Below, one piece after another: positions 16,409 to 24,585 of a DNA stretch of 64,000 nucleotides. The translations under genes and the position numbers were made by a program. Positions within the stretch are counted from its first letter, which is position 1; each line of letters opens with the position of its first letter. Source of the DNA: Streptomyces sp. NBC_01210 (GTDB lineage Bacteria > Actinomycetota > Actinomycetes > Streptomycetales > Streptomycetaceae); NCBI RefSeq assembly GCF_036010325.1, contig NZ_CP108549.1, forward strand, positions 3,348,001-3,412,000, in the 5' to 3' direction. The notes below the pieces were generated by a model. The model saw only the letters and a list, made by a program, of their open reading frames with translations. It ran no database searches and was not told where the DNA came from.

Positions 16409-17649
16409 TGGGCGACTCCGTACATGCTCAGCAGGGATTTCATACGGGACTCCGCCAGCACCGGGTCCGGGAACAGGCCGAGCCCGTCCGCCAGTTCGTA
16501 CGCCCGGCAGAAGTGCGGCAGCGAGCGCGCCGACTGCAGACCGCCCACCATCGTGAAGTGCGACTGGTGTCCGGCCAGCCACGCCAGCAGCACCACACCC
16601 GTCTTGTAGAAGCGCGTTGGCGGCTGGAAGAGATGGCGGGACAACGCGACCGTCGGATCGAGGCGTTTACGGAACCCGGAGACATCACCCGTGTCCAGCA
16701 CCCGTACCGCCTCGGCCGCCGACGGGCCCAGCGGGTCGAAGATCCCGAGCAGCGCATGGCTGAAGCCGTGCTCGTCACCCGCGATCAGTTCGGGGTAGTT
16801 GAAGTCGTCGCCGGTGTAGCACCGCACGCCTTCCGGGAGGCGACGGCGCAGGTCGATCTCGCGCTGGGCGTCCAGCAGCGAGATCTTGATGCCGTCGACC
16901 TTGTCCGGGTGGGCGGAGATGACGTCCAGGAGGACCGAGGTGGCCGCGTCCAGGTCGGCGGAGCCCCAGTAACCCTCCAGCGCCGGGTCGAACATCGGCC
17001 CCAGCCAATGCAGGATCACCGGTTCCGAAGCCTGCCGCAGCAGGTGGGAGTAGACGGCGAGATAGTCGTCGGACGTCCGCGCCGCAGACGCCAGCGCCCG
17101 CGACGCCATCACGATTGCCTGCGCCCCGCTCTCCTCCACCAGCGCCAGCTGCTCCTCGTACGCGTCGCGCACCTCCGCCAACGAGGGAGCCCCCGACGCC
17201 GACGAACCGGTGTCCGCCGAGGACCCAGCGCCCGACGCCAACGGACCGGCGCCCGCCGACGAACCAGCCCCCGACGCCAACGGACCGGCGCCCGCCGTCA
17301 GTTGGTCGGTACCGACACCGCACGCGATCCGGCCCCCCACCGCCTTCGCCTCCGCCGCCGAGCGCCGGATCAGCTCCGCCGCGCCCGCCCAGTCCAGGCC
17401 CATCCCGCGCTGCGCCGTGTCCATCGCCTCCGCCACGCCGAGCCCGTGCGACCACAGATGGCGACGGAAGGCAAGCGTCGCGTCCCAGTCCACGGCGGCG
17501 GGCGAGCCCCACGACGTATCGGCGTACGGGTCGGCGACGACATGCGCTGCCGAGAAGACCGTACGGGAGATGAGCGGCGCGCCTCCCGCGGCGAACACGG
17601 CCGGTTCGGTGCGGGGTTCGTACACCCCGTGCAGGAGCCGGATCGTCAC
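16405..17649 (-). CDS. DUF993 / dihydrodipicolinate synthase-like protein
   Basis: A 414-residue protein of the DUF993 family, distantly related to the DHDPS/NAL TIM-barrel lyases. A conserved Lys is seen in KVDGIKISLLDAQRE and barrel motifs in RCYTGDDFNYPELIAGD and HALLGIFDPLGPSA. The GTG at 17649 overlaps the stop of the upstream oxidoreductase gene (GTGA). At about residues 120-155 there is a Gly/Ala/Ser insertion with a 13-residue unit (GAGPLASGAGSSA) repeated twice and partly a third time; it probably forms a loop and seems recently expanded. A retro-aldol cleavage of the oxidoreductase product is a plausible role, not shown. Confidence 0.82.
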   Translation of the reverse strand: MTIRLLHGVYEPRTEPAVFAAGGAPLISRTVFSAAHVVADPYADTSWGSPAAVDWDATLAFRRHLWSHGLGVAEAMDTAQRGMGLDWAGAAELIRRSAAEAKAVGGRIACGVGTDQLTAGAGPLASGAGSSAGAGPLASGAGSSADTGSSASGAPSLAEVRDAYEEQLALVEESGAQAIVMASRALASAARTSDDYLAVYSHLLRQASEPVILHWLGPMFDPALEGYWGSADLDAATSVLLDVISAHPDKVDGIKISLLDAQREIDLRRRLPEGVRCYTGDDFNYPELIAGDEHGFSHALLGIFDPLGPSAAEAVRVLDTGDVSGFRKRLDPTVALSRHLFQPPTRFYKTGVVLLAWLAGHQSHFTMVGGLQSARSLPHFCRAYELADGLGLFPDPVLAESRMKSLLSMYGVAQ

Positions 17650-18797
17650 AGCGACAGCTCCGGTACGTCGAACCGGCGGCCCTCGGCGGAGGACTTCAGG
17701 CCCAGCTCGGCGAGCTGCACACCGCGCGCGCCCGCCGGCAGGTCCCAGTGGTACGGCTCGCCGAGCGCGACATGGCGCAGGAACAGTTCCCACTGCGCCT
17801 TGAAGCCGTTCTCGAACTTCGTGTTGTCCGGGACCTCCTGCCACTGGTCACGGAAGGACTCCGTCGCGGGCAGGTCCGGGTTCCATACCGGCTTCGGGGT
17901 GGCGGAGCGGTGCTGGACGCGGCAGCGGCGCAGGCCCGCGACCGCCGAGCCGTGGGTGCCGTCGACCTGGAACTCGACCAGTTCGTCGCGGTTCACGCGC
18001 ACCGCCCAGGAGGAGTTGATCTGGGCGACGACCCCGCCCTCCAGCTGGAAGATGCCGTACGCGGAGTCGTCCGCGGTCGCCGCGTACGGCTTGCCGCGCT
18101 CGTCCCAGCGCTGCGGAACGTGCGTGGCTACCTGCGCCGTCACACTCGTCACCCGGCCGAACAGCTCGTGCAGTACGTACTCCCAGTGCGGGAACATGTC
18201 GACGACGATGCCGCCGCCGTCCTCACCGCGGTAGTTCCAGCTCGGACGCTGCGCCTCCTGCCAGTCGCCCTCGAAGACCCAGTAGCCGAACTCTCCTCGC
18301 ACGGACAGGATGTCGCCGAAGAAGCCGCCGTCGACGAGCCGCTTCAGCTTCAGCAGCCCCGGCAGAAAGATCTTGTCCTGGACGACGCCGTGCCTGATCC
18401 CGGCGGCCTCGGCCAGGCGCGCCAGCTCCAGTGCGCCGACCAGGTCGGTCGCGGTCGGCTTCTCGGTGTAGATGTGCTTGCCCGCCGCGATCGCCTGCTT
18501 GATCGCGGTGACGCGGGCGGAGGTGACCTGCGCGTCGAAGTAGATGTCGACGCTGTTGTCGGCGAGTACGGCGTCGAGGTCGGTCGACCAGTGCGTGAGG
18601 CCGTGCCGTTCGGCGATCTCGCGCAGCGCGTGCTCGCGGCGGCCGACGAGGACCGGCTCGGGCCAGAGAACCTCGCCGCCCCCGAGGTCCAGGCCGCCCT
18701 GTTCGCGGATCGCAAGGAGGGAGCGCACCAGATGCTGGCGGTACCCCATCCGGCCCGTGACGCCGTTCATGGCGATGCGCACAGTCCTGCGTGTCAC
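17646..18797 (-). CDS. Gfo/Idh/MocA-family oxidoreductase
   Basis: A 383-residue NAD(P)-dependent oxidoreductase. The N-terminal Rossmann fold is VRIAMNGVTGRMGYRQHL, followed by the family motif YTEKPTA (residue Lys of the E-K-P triad) at about 122-128 and a C-terminal domain with GGGIVVDMFPHWEYVLHEL. The GTG at 18797 is chosen because GGAGG lies 7 bp upstream. It is the first gene of the three-gene operon and is divergent from lacI-type gene 18936-20000, with the operator at 18849-18864 in between. Probable substrates are inositols, sugars or their acids. Confidence 0.88.
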   Translation of the reverse strand: MTRRTVRIAMNGVTGRMGYRQHLVRSLLAIREQGGLDLGGGEVLWPEPVLVGRREHALREIAERHGLTHWSTDLDAVLADNSVDIYFDAQVTSARVTAIKQAIAAGKHIYTEKPTATDLVGALELARLAEAAGIRHGVVQDKIFLPGLLKLKRLVDGGFFGDILSVRGEFGYWVFEGDWQEAQRPSWNYRGEDGGGIVVDMFPHWEYVLHELFGRVTSVTAQVATHVPQRWDERGKPYAATADDSAYGIFQLEGGVVAQINSSWAVRVNRDELVEFQVDGTHGSAVAGLRRCRVQHRSATPKPVWNPDLPATESFRDQWQEVPDNTKFENGFKAQWELFLRHVALGEPYHWDLPAGARGVQLAELGLKSSAEGRRFDVPELSL

Positions 18798-18848
18798 GAA
18801 GTTGCCTCCATGTCCCCTCGATGGTTCCGAGTTCCCTCGATATGACCG

Positions 18849-18864
18849 TAGCAAGCGCTTTCTA
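18849..18864. promoter_or_regulatory. LacI-family operator
   Basis: TAGCAAGCGCTTTCTA is a 16-bp near-perfect palindrome with one mismatched pair around the central CpG, the form bound by LacI/GalR proteins. It lies 51 bp upstream of the oxidoreductase start and 71 bp upstream of the divergent lacI-type gene, so one site can control both promoters. Confidence 0.8.
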
Positions 18865-18935
18865 CACGGTATGAAGCTAGCCTGCCGACAGCAGCCCGGA
18901 CAAGGGCTCGGTTCCATCTCCCGCGGAGGAAAGCG

Positions 18936-20000
18936 ATGACAGTCACCCTGGCGGATGTGGCGGCGCGCGCCCGGGTGTCCCCGGCCACCGTCTCCCGTGT
19001 GCTCAACGGCAACTACCCGGTCGCCGCGTCGACGCGGGAACGGGTGCTGCGCGCGGTCGACGAGCTCGACTACGTACTGAACGGCCCGGCGAGTTCGCTC
19101 GCCGCGGCCACCTCCGACCTGGTCGGCATCCTCGTCAACGACATTGCCGACCCGTTCTTCGGGATCATGGCCGGGGCCGCCCAGACCGAGATCAGCGGGC
19201 AGGAGGGGTCCGGACGGGCGGGCGGCGAGAAGCTGGCCGTCGTCTGCAACACCGGGGGCTCACCGGAGCGCGAGCTGACCTATCTCACCCTGCTCCAGCG
19301 GCAGCGGGCCGCGGCCGTCGTGCTGACTGGCGGCGCACTGGAGGACCCGGACCACATCGCGGCGATGACCTCGAAACTGGCGAAGCTCGCGGACGCGGGC
19401 ACCCGTGTGGTGCTCTGCGGCCGGCCGCCGCTCCCGGGCAGCGACGCCATCGTCGCCGCCCTCGCCTTCGACAACCGGGGCGGCGGACGGCGACTCACCG
19501 AGCATCTGCTCGCGCTCGGCCACCGAACGATCGGATACGTCGCGGGGCCCGCGGAGCGCACCACGACGCGCCACCGCCTGGAGGGCCACCGGGCCGCGCT
19601 GGCCGCCGCGGGGCTCGACGAGAACCAGGACCGGCTCACCGTGCACGGTCCGTACGCCCGCCGCTCCGGCTATGACGCCACGCTCGAACTGCTGCGCCGC
19701 GAACCGGAGTTGACGGCGATCGTGGCCGCGAACGACACGGTCGCACTGGGCGCCTGCGCGGCCCTGCGAGACCAGGGCCTGCGCATCCCGGAGGACATCT
19801 CGGTGGCCGGCTTCGACGACCTCCCGTTCTCGGTGGACGCGGTGCCGGCGCTGACGACCGTACGACTGCCGCTGTACGAGGCGGGGGCGCGGGCGGGCCG
19901 GCTGGCGATGGGCAAGGAGGCGCCGCCGCCGGGGGGCATCGCGACGATCGGCGCGGAGCTGATGGCACGGGCGTCGACGGCGCCTCCCGGGAAGAGGTGA
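18936..20000 (+). CDS. LacI-family transcriptional regulator
   Basis: A 354-residue LacI/GalR regulator: HTH and hinge helix at residues 1-50 (VTLADVAARARVSPATVSRV, then LNGNYPVAASTRERV), then a periplasmic-binding-like sensor domain with GYVAGPAERTTTRHRLEGHR and EDISVAGFDDLPFS. A GGAGGAAA Shine-Dalgarno site precedes the ATG. It faces the oxidoreductase operon across the palindrome at 18849-18864, so it is very probably the local repressor, with a sugar or sugar-phosphate effector. The sensor domain contains a short Gly/Glu-rich insertion (SGQEGSGRAGGEK) near residue 90. Confidence 0.93.
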   Translation: MTVTLADVAARARVSPATVSRVLNGNYPVAASTRERVLRAVDELDYVLNGPASSLAAATSDLVGILVNDIADPFFGIMAGAAQTEISGQEGSGRAGGEKLAVVCNTGGSPERELTYLTLLQRQRAAAVVLTGGALEDPDHIAAMTSKLAKLADAGTRVVLCGRPPLPGSDAIVAALAFDNRGGGRRLTEHLLALGHRTIGYVAGPAERTTTRHRLEGHRAALAAAGLDENQDRLTVHGPYARRSGYDATLELLRREPELTAIVAANDTVALGACAALRDQGLRIPEDISVAGFDDLPFSVDAVPALTTVRLPLYEAGARAGRLAMGKEAPPPGGIATIGAELMARASTAPPGKR

Positions 20001-20324
20001 GCCTGTTGGCGCGCGCACTCTGAAGGGCACTCGGGCGTACGCGCCAGGGGTGGCGGATGGCGCGGAGCCGTCGCCGCCGTCGGCCGCTGACCACCAGCAA
20101 GTGGAAACGTGCTCCTTCGATTTCCCGTCGTACGGTCCGTGGACAGCAGCGTGGCATTCCGACGGCGGTGGTCCGGTCGCTGCCCGCGACCGGGAGCGAC
20201 CACCCGCTCGTCGCCGCTCACATCAGGCTCTGACAGGGAGCACCGTCCCGCCGGCACAGGGCTTGCCGGTGCCCGGGTTGCGCCATACCGTTGACTCAGT
20301 CAAGGGACAAGCTCGGAGCAGCTC
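20001..20324. other. Intergenic region upstream of the MarR-GNAT gene
   Basis: This 324-bp stretch has no credible gene on either strand. Its only clear signal is the palindrome at 20291-20303, placed where the promoter of the following gene should be. A weak inverted repeat (GGCGCGCGC with GCGTACGCGCC) just after the lacI-type stop might terminate that transcript. Confidence 0.6.
20291..20303. promoter_or_regulatory. Palindrome TTGACT-C-AGTCAA, probable MarR operator
   Basis: A perfect 13-bp palindrome 22 bp before the ATG of the MarR-GNAT gene. TTGACT also resembles a -35 hexamer, but at this distance from the start the site more likely overlaps the core promoter or transcript start. MarR proteins bind short palindromes of this kind and commonly autoregulate. 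Confidence 0.6.
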
Positions 20325-21260
20325 ATGCCGATCCATGAAATCCGCGCCTTCAACCGCTTCTACACCAACCTCATCGGCGCGCTCGACTACAGCAAGCACC
20401 TCTACACCCCGTACACGCTGACCGAATCGCGCGTGCTGTACGAACTCGCCCACAGCCCCCGTACCGACGCCGCCGACCTGCGCGCCGAGCTCTCGCTCGA
20501 CGCCGGGTACTTGAGCAGGCTGCTCGCCAAGTTCGAGCGGGACGGGCTGGTCGGGCGGGCGCCCTCCGATCTCGACCCGCGGCGGCAGCGGATAACCCTC
20601 ACCGCCCGTGGGCGCGAGGCCGCGGCCCTCCTCGACGAGCGCTCGCGGGAGGCCGTCGGGGCGATGCTCGCCAAGGTGCCGTCGGAGGAGCGGCCGCGGC
20701 TGGCCACGGCGATGCGGACCGTACGCGAGATCCTCGGCCGCGGCCGGCCCGCGCACCGCGAGGGCCCGGTGCTGCGCGATCCGGGTCCCGGCGACCTCGG
20801 CTGGATCGTGCAGCGGCACGGTGCGCTGTACGCCGCCGAGTACGGCTGGAACGCCGACTTCGAGGGCCTCGTCGCCCGGATCGTCGCGGACTTCGCGCAG
20901 GACCACGACCCTCATCTGGAGCGGGTGTGGATCGCCGAGCTGGACGGGCGTCCGGTGGGCTCGGTCATGTGCGTACGGGACGACGCCCCGGCGACCGCAC
21001 GCCTGCGGCTGCTGCTCGTCGAACCGGACGCGCGCGGGCACGGGCTCGGCGACCTGCTGGTGCGCACCGTCGTGGATTTCGCGCGCGAGGTGGGGTATCG
21101 AGAACTGGTGCTGTGGACCAATGAGGTACTGGCCGGGGCCCGCCGGATCTATCAGCGGGCCGGGTTCACCCTCGTCGCCGAGAAGCCGCACCGCTCGTAC
21201 GGAGCCGACCTGGTCGGCCAGGACTGGCGGCTGCCCCTGCTGGAAGGAACGGTCAAGTGA
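20325..21260 (+). CDS. MarR regulator fused to GNAT acetyltransferase
   Basis: A 311-residue two-domain protein. Residues 1-150 form a MarR winged helix (TLTESRVLYELAH, LSLDAGYLSRLLAKFERDG, then a wing with SDLDPRRQRITLT). Residues 160-311 form a GNAT fold with the acetyl-CoA loop LLLVEPDARGHGLGDLLV and RRIYQRAGFTLVAE. MarR-GNAT fusions are a known architecture in which the enzyme domain may sense or modify the effector or acetylate small molecules. A palindrome lies at its promoter. Its stop overlaps the GTG start of the next isomerase gene (GTGA), so both are made together. Confidence 0.9.
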   Translation: MPIHEIRAFNRFYTNLIGALDYSKHLYTPYTLTESRVLYELAHSPRTDAADLRAELSLDAGYLSRLLAKFERDGLVGRAPSDLDPRRQRITLTARGREAAALLDERSREAVGAMLAKVPSEERPRLATAMRTVREILGRGRPAHREGPVLRDPGPGDLGWIVQRHGALYAAEYGWNADFEGLVARIVADFAQDHDPHLERVWIAELDGRPVGSVMCVRDDAPATARLRLLLVEPDARGHGLGDLLVRTVVDFAREVGYRELVLWTNEVLAGARRIYQRAGFTLVAEKPHRSYGADLVGQDWRLPLLEGTVK

Positions 21261-22045
21261 AGTTCGCCTTCTCCACCCTCGGTGTGCCGGGCATGCCGGT
21301 CGCCGATGTGGTCGCGCTCGCTGTGGAGGCCGGCTACCAGGGAGTCGAGCTGCGCGCCCACCCCGAGGAGCCGGTGCATCCGGGGATCGGCGCGCAGGAA
21401 CGGGCCTCCGTGGTGGCGGAGTTCGAGCGCGCGGGCGTGGAGATTCTCACCGTGTGCGGATACACTGGCGTCGCGGCCGCCGGTGACGACGCTCCGGTGT
21501 ACGAGGAGCTCGACGAACTGATGTGGCTGGCCCACGACTTGGGCGCGCCGTATGTACGTGTCTTTCCCGGCGGCGGCGACCAGGACCCGGCCGTCGCCGA
21601 GGCCACCGCGGCCCGCCGGCTCGGGGCCGCCGCCGAGACCGCGGCCGGGCTCGGCGTGCGGATCCTGCTGGAGACGCACGACTCGCACCGCACCGGCGCC
21701 GATGTTTCGCGCATCCTTGGCCCGGTCGGCCACAAGAGCGCGGGCGCGATCTGGGATGTGGTGCACCCCTGGCTCGACGGCGAGACCCCGGCGGCGGCGC
21801 ATGCCGCGCTCGCTCCCTTCCTCGGCTATGTCCAGGTCAAGGACGTCGCATCGGCCGACGACCTCGCGCCCCTGCCGCTGGGAGCGGGCGTACTGCCGCT
21901 CGCCGAGTGCCTGGCGACGCTCACCGAGGAGACGTGGCTGTGCTGGGAGTACGAGAAACGCTGGCATCCGGAGGCAGCTGACCTGCCGAGGCTGCTGGTG
22001 CCGGGACGGGAGCACCTGGAGCGCCTGCTCTCGACAGTGAGGTGA
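21257..22045 (+). CDS. TIM-barrel sugar isomerase/epimerase
   Basis: A 262-residue xylose isomerase-like TIM-barrel protein: KFAFSTLGVPGMPVADVVAL opens it, the metal ligands are probably the Glu of GVRILLETHDSHRTG, the Asp and His of IWDVVHPWLDGE, the Lys/Asp strand YVQVKDVAS and the final Trp-Glu-Tyr-Glu strand. It is the second gene after the MarR-GNAT protein, coupled by a 4-bp overlap. The last 125 bp overlap the convergent EamA gene. Substrate is not predictable; coupling to an acetyltransferase may point to an amino sugar. Confidence 0.85.
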   Translation: MKFAFSTLGVPGMPVADVVALAVEAGYQGVELRAHPEEPVHPGIGAQERASVVAEFERAGVEILTVCGYTGVAAAGDDAPVYEELDELMWLAHDLGAPYVRVFPGGGDQDPAVAEATAARRLGAAAETAAGLGVRILLETHDSHRTGADVSRILGPVGHKSAGAIWDVVHPWLDGETPAAAHAALAPFLGYVQVKDVASADDLAPLPLGAGVLPLAECLATLTEETWLCWEYEKRWHPEAADLPRLLVPGREHLERLLSTVR

Positions 22046-22877
22046 GCGCCACCCCGCCCACCAGCAGGACCGCCGCGCCCCAGCGCAGCGGGCTCACCGA
22101 CTCGTCCAGCAGCAGCGCCGCGGAGGACATGCCGAAGACCGGCACCAGCAGCGAGAACGGCGCGACGGACGAGGCGGGGTAGCGGCGCAACAGGAAGCCC
22201 CAGGCGCCGAAGCCGAAGACCGTGGCGCCCCAGGCGACGTAGACGATGGTCCCCGCCCCGCTCCAGTCCAGGGAACGCAGCGCGTCCAGATCGGCCGCCG
22301 GGCCTTCGAAGAGCAGGGAGAGCGCGAGGAGCGGCAGCACGGGCACGGTGGACACCCAGATCATGAAGTTCAGCGCGTCCGGCGGGGACGCCTTGCGGGT
22401 CAGCACATTGGACACACCCCAGCAGGCGGCGGCCGCGATGACGAGCAGGAAGGCGAGGACGGGGCCCGAAGCGCCTTCGTCGACGGCCGCGACGGCGATA
22501 CCGGCCAGGGCGACGCTCATGCCCAGCACCCTCACCCTGCCGGGGCGTTCGCCGAGGGCGACGGCGGCGAATACCGCCGTGAAGACGGCCTGGATCTGCA
22601 CGACGAGCGAGGACAGACCGGCCGGCATACCGCGGTCCATTCCGATGAAGAGCAGCCCGAACTTGGCGACGCCCAGGGCCAGTCCGACGCCGATCACCCA
22701 TTTCCAGGCGACCTTCGGGCGGCCCACGAAGAAAACGGCGGGCAGCGCGGCCACCAGGAAGCGCAGGGCGGAGAAGAGCAGGGGCGGGAAGTGGCCGAGT
22801 CCGAGCTCGATGACGACGAAGTTCACTCCCCAGACGGCGGTGACGAGGACGGCGAGTGCCACATGTACGGGACGCAT
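21921..22877 (-). CDS. EamA-family (DMT) metabolite exporter
   Basis: A 318-residue drug/metabolite transporter with ten predicted membrane helices in two EamA repeats; WGVNFVVIELGLGHFPP is the typical first-repeat motif and AYVAWGATVFGFGAWGFLLR part of the second. Such proteins export amino acids, nucleosides or other metabolites. I chose the ATG at 22877 (MRPVHVALAVL) since family homology begins there; an ATG at 22904 is possible. The C-terminal 40 or so residues (Pro/Ala/Ser-rich) follow the last helix and are encoded entirely in DNA that overlaps the convergent isomerase gene by 125 bp, so the tail was probably gained by stop-codon loss. Confidence 0.87.
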   Translation of the reverse strand: MRPVHVALAVLVTAVWGVNFVVIELGLGHFPPLLFSALRFLVAALPAVFFVGRPKVAWKWVIGVGLALGVAKFGLLFIGMDRGMPAGLSSLVVQIQAVFTAVFAAVALGERPGRVRVLGMSVALAGIAVAAVDEGASGPVLAFLLVIAAAACWGVSNVLTRKASPPDALNFMIWVSTVPVLPLLALSLLFEGPAADLDALRSLDWSGAGTIVYVAWGATVFGFGAWGFLLRRYPASSVAPFSLLVPVFGMSSAALLLDESVSPLRWGAAVLLVGGVALTSLSRAGAPGAPVPAPAASAGQLPPDASVSRTPSTATSPR

Positions 22878-22989
22878 GGATCGAGGATCACCGGACTCAA
22901 CCATGTAGCACCAGCGCGGGTTTCTTCATGGTGGAATTGAGCGTTGCTTACGAATGCCTGCTGAGGCTCTGACGAAAGGGAGGGCGGTC

Positions 22990-23904
22990 ATGCTCGATCT
23001 GGGACGACTGCGCGCGTTGCACGCCGTCTCCGTCCATGGTTCCGTAGCCGCCGCGGCGATCGCCCTCGGGTACACCCCGTCCGCCGTGTCGCAGCAGATC
23101 ACCAAGCTGGAGCGGGAGACCCGCACGACGCTGCTGGAACGGCAGGGGCGGGGCGTGGCGCTCACCGACGAGGCGCGTCATCTGGCCGCCACCGCACAGG
23201 AGTTGCTCGCGATCGTCGAGCGCGCGGAGACCACGCTGGAGGAGCGCAGGGGGCGGCCGACGGGGCGGCTCACCATCGGCGCCTTCGCCTCCGCCGCACG
23301 CGGTCTGCTGCCGGGAGTGCTCGCCGAGCTGGGCCGCGAGCACCCCGGGCTCGACGCCCGGATGACCGAGGTCGACCCTCATCTGTCCATCGATCTGGTG
23401 GCCCGGGGCATGATCGACGTCGCTGTCGCGCACGACTGGGACATCGCACCGCTGCCCGCACCGGAGGGGGTGGAGCAGGCGGTGATCGGCGATGACCTGT
23501 GCGATCTGCTGGTGCCGGGGGAGCATGCGCTGGCGGGGCGCGCTTCCGTACGCCGCGAGGAGCTGGCGGGCGAGCGCTGGATCTGCCAGCCGCCGGGTAC
23601 GGTCTGCCACGACTGGCTGGTCCGTACGCTGCGGGCGGCGGGCTGCGAGCCGGATCTGGCCCACCGGGCCGAGGAGTACCACACCCAGATCGCGCTGGTC
23701 GCTGAGGGTCTGGGCATCGCGATGATCCCGCGCCTCGGCCGCGGAGCGCTGCCGGCGGGGGTGCGGGCGGTCAGCCTGGATCCGGTGCCGAAGCGCCGCC
23801 TGTACGCCCTGTGGCGCACGGGCGCGGCGCGGCGCCCGGCGATCACGGCGACGGTGGAGGCGCTCCAGCGCCACTGGATGGACACGGCGCGGGCGGGCGC
23901 GTGA
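22990..23904 (+). CDS. LysR-family transcriptional regulator
   Basis: A 304-residue LysR regulator: the winged HTH covers residues 1-60 (LHAVSVHGSVAAAAIALGYT, PSAVSQQITKLERETRTTLL), followed by a linker helix and a substrate-binding domain. The ATG at 22990 follows AGGGAGGG at 22978-22985. It is divergent from the EamA exporter with 112 bp between starts, the usual arrangement in which LysR controls the neighbouring exporter in response to its substrate. No clear T-N11-A site was pinned down. Confidence 0.92.
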   Translation: MLDLGRLRALHAVSVHGSVAAAAIALGYTPSAVSQQITKLERETRTTLLERQGRGVALTDEARHLAATAQELLAIVERAETTLEERRGRPTGRLTIGAFASAARGLLPGVLAELGREHPGLDARMTEVDPHLSIDLVARGMIDVAVAHDWDIAPLPAPEGVEQAVIGDDLCDLLVPGEHALAGRASVRREELAGERWICQPPGTVCHDWLVRTLRAAGCEPDLAHRAEEYHTQIALVAEGLGIAMIPRLGRGALPAGVRAVSLDPVPKRRLYALWRTGAARRPAITATVEALQRHWMDTARAGA

Positions 23905-23919
23905 CGGGGGCCTGTTTGT

Positions 23920-24080
23920 TCCCCTACCCGCCCCTTCCCGAAACTGGGGCAGGCCCCAGACCCCGGAGCGGCAGCTTCGCGCCGCAGATGACAGGCTCGG
24001 TGCTCACCCCCGGCTTCGCGCCGCAAACCCGGGGCACCGAACGCCGACGGGCGCGCCAGGGGCCCCGCCCCCGTCCCTGG
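23920..24080. repeat. Dispersed GC-rich intergenic element, copy B
   Basis: Shares ordered blocks with the copy at 14897-15120: GCCCCTTCCCGAAACTGGGG, CCCCGGAGCGGCAGCTTCGC and the following GCCGCAGA, and GTCCCTGGCAGGGG at the end. Copy B has an internal duplication of the GGCTTCGCGCCGCAAAC block. Both copies are followed by C-rich tandem units with a CCCCGCCAGGGACCCGCACC core. Confidence 0.75.
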
Positions 24081-24082
24081 CA

Positions 24083-24202
24083 GGGGCAACCCACCGCGCA
24101 CCCCGCCAGGGACCCGCACCCCGGGGCAACCCACCGCGCACCCCACAAGGGACCCGCACCCCGGGGCAACCCACCGCGCGCCCCGCCAGGGACCCGCACC
24201 CC
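24083..24202. repeat. 40-bp tandem array, three units
   Basis: Units at 24083, 24123 and 24163 begin GGGGCAACCCACCGCGC and end in CAGGGACCCGCACCCC, with only a few substitutions. The CCCCGCCAGGGACCCGCACC part also occurs in the last unit of the 41-bp array at 15505-15545, so the arrays are related. The 40-bp period is incompatible with a constant reading frame. Confidence 0.9.
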
Positions 24203-24585
24203 ACCGGCCCGCGCGCAGCGCGAAACGCCCCCGTGGTACCTCCCGCACCATTTCCGCTGAATCGCCGATTTACAGGAACCCGCACCCGCGCCCCTCCGTC
24301 TAACGGGCCGTACTGCTGGTGAGTCTCCGCAGAGCGGTGTCGGCCCTCGCTGCTGGCTGCGATCGCCGACCACCCCTCTCCAGCCGCCTGCGGCCGGCAG
24401 CACACCGCCACCGGTGCGCCCCCCTCCGACAGCGCCGGTGGCGGACCCCCGTCCCGGTGACCTTTCGCGCGCCGCGCGTCCTTTCTGTTGCCACACCCTT
24501 AACCTGGCAGTAACTTTCCGGCTGTCCGTGAATCCTTGGAAGTTTCCTTCAACTCCCTTGTCGAGCAAGGCCGGAAGGAGCACCC

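Larger units (their letters stand above)
23905..24585. other. Gene-free interval between lysR-type gene and GH3 gene
   Basis: This 681-bp interval contains the second copy of the dispersed GC-rich element (23920-24080), a three-unit 40-bp array (24083-24202), and then about 380 bp of ordinary sequence leading to the glycosidase promoter. The final 60 bp are comparatively AT-rich (CTTAACCTGGCAGTAACTTT) and probably hold the promoter. No gene is supported on either strand. Confidence 0.65.
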
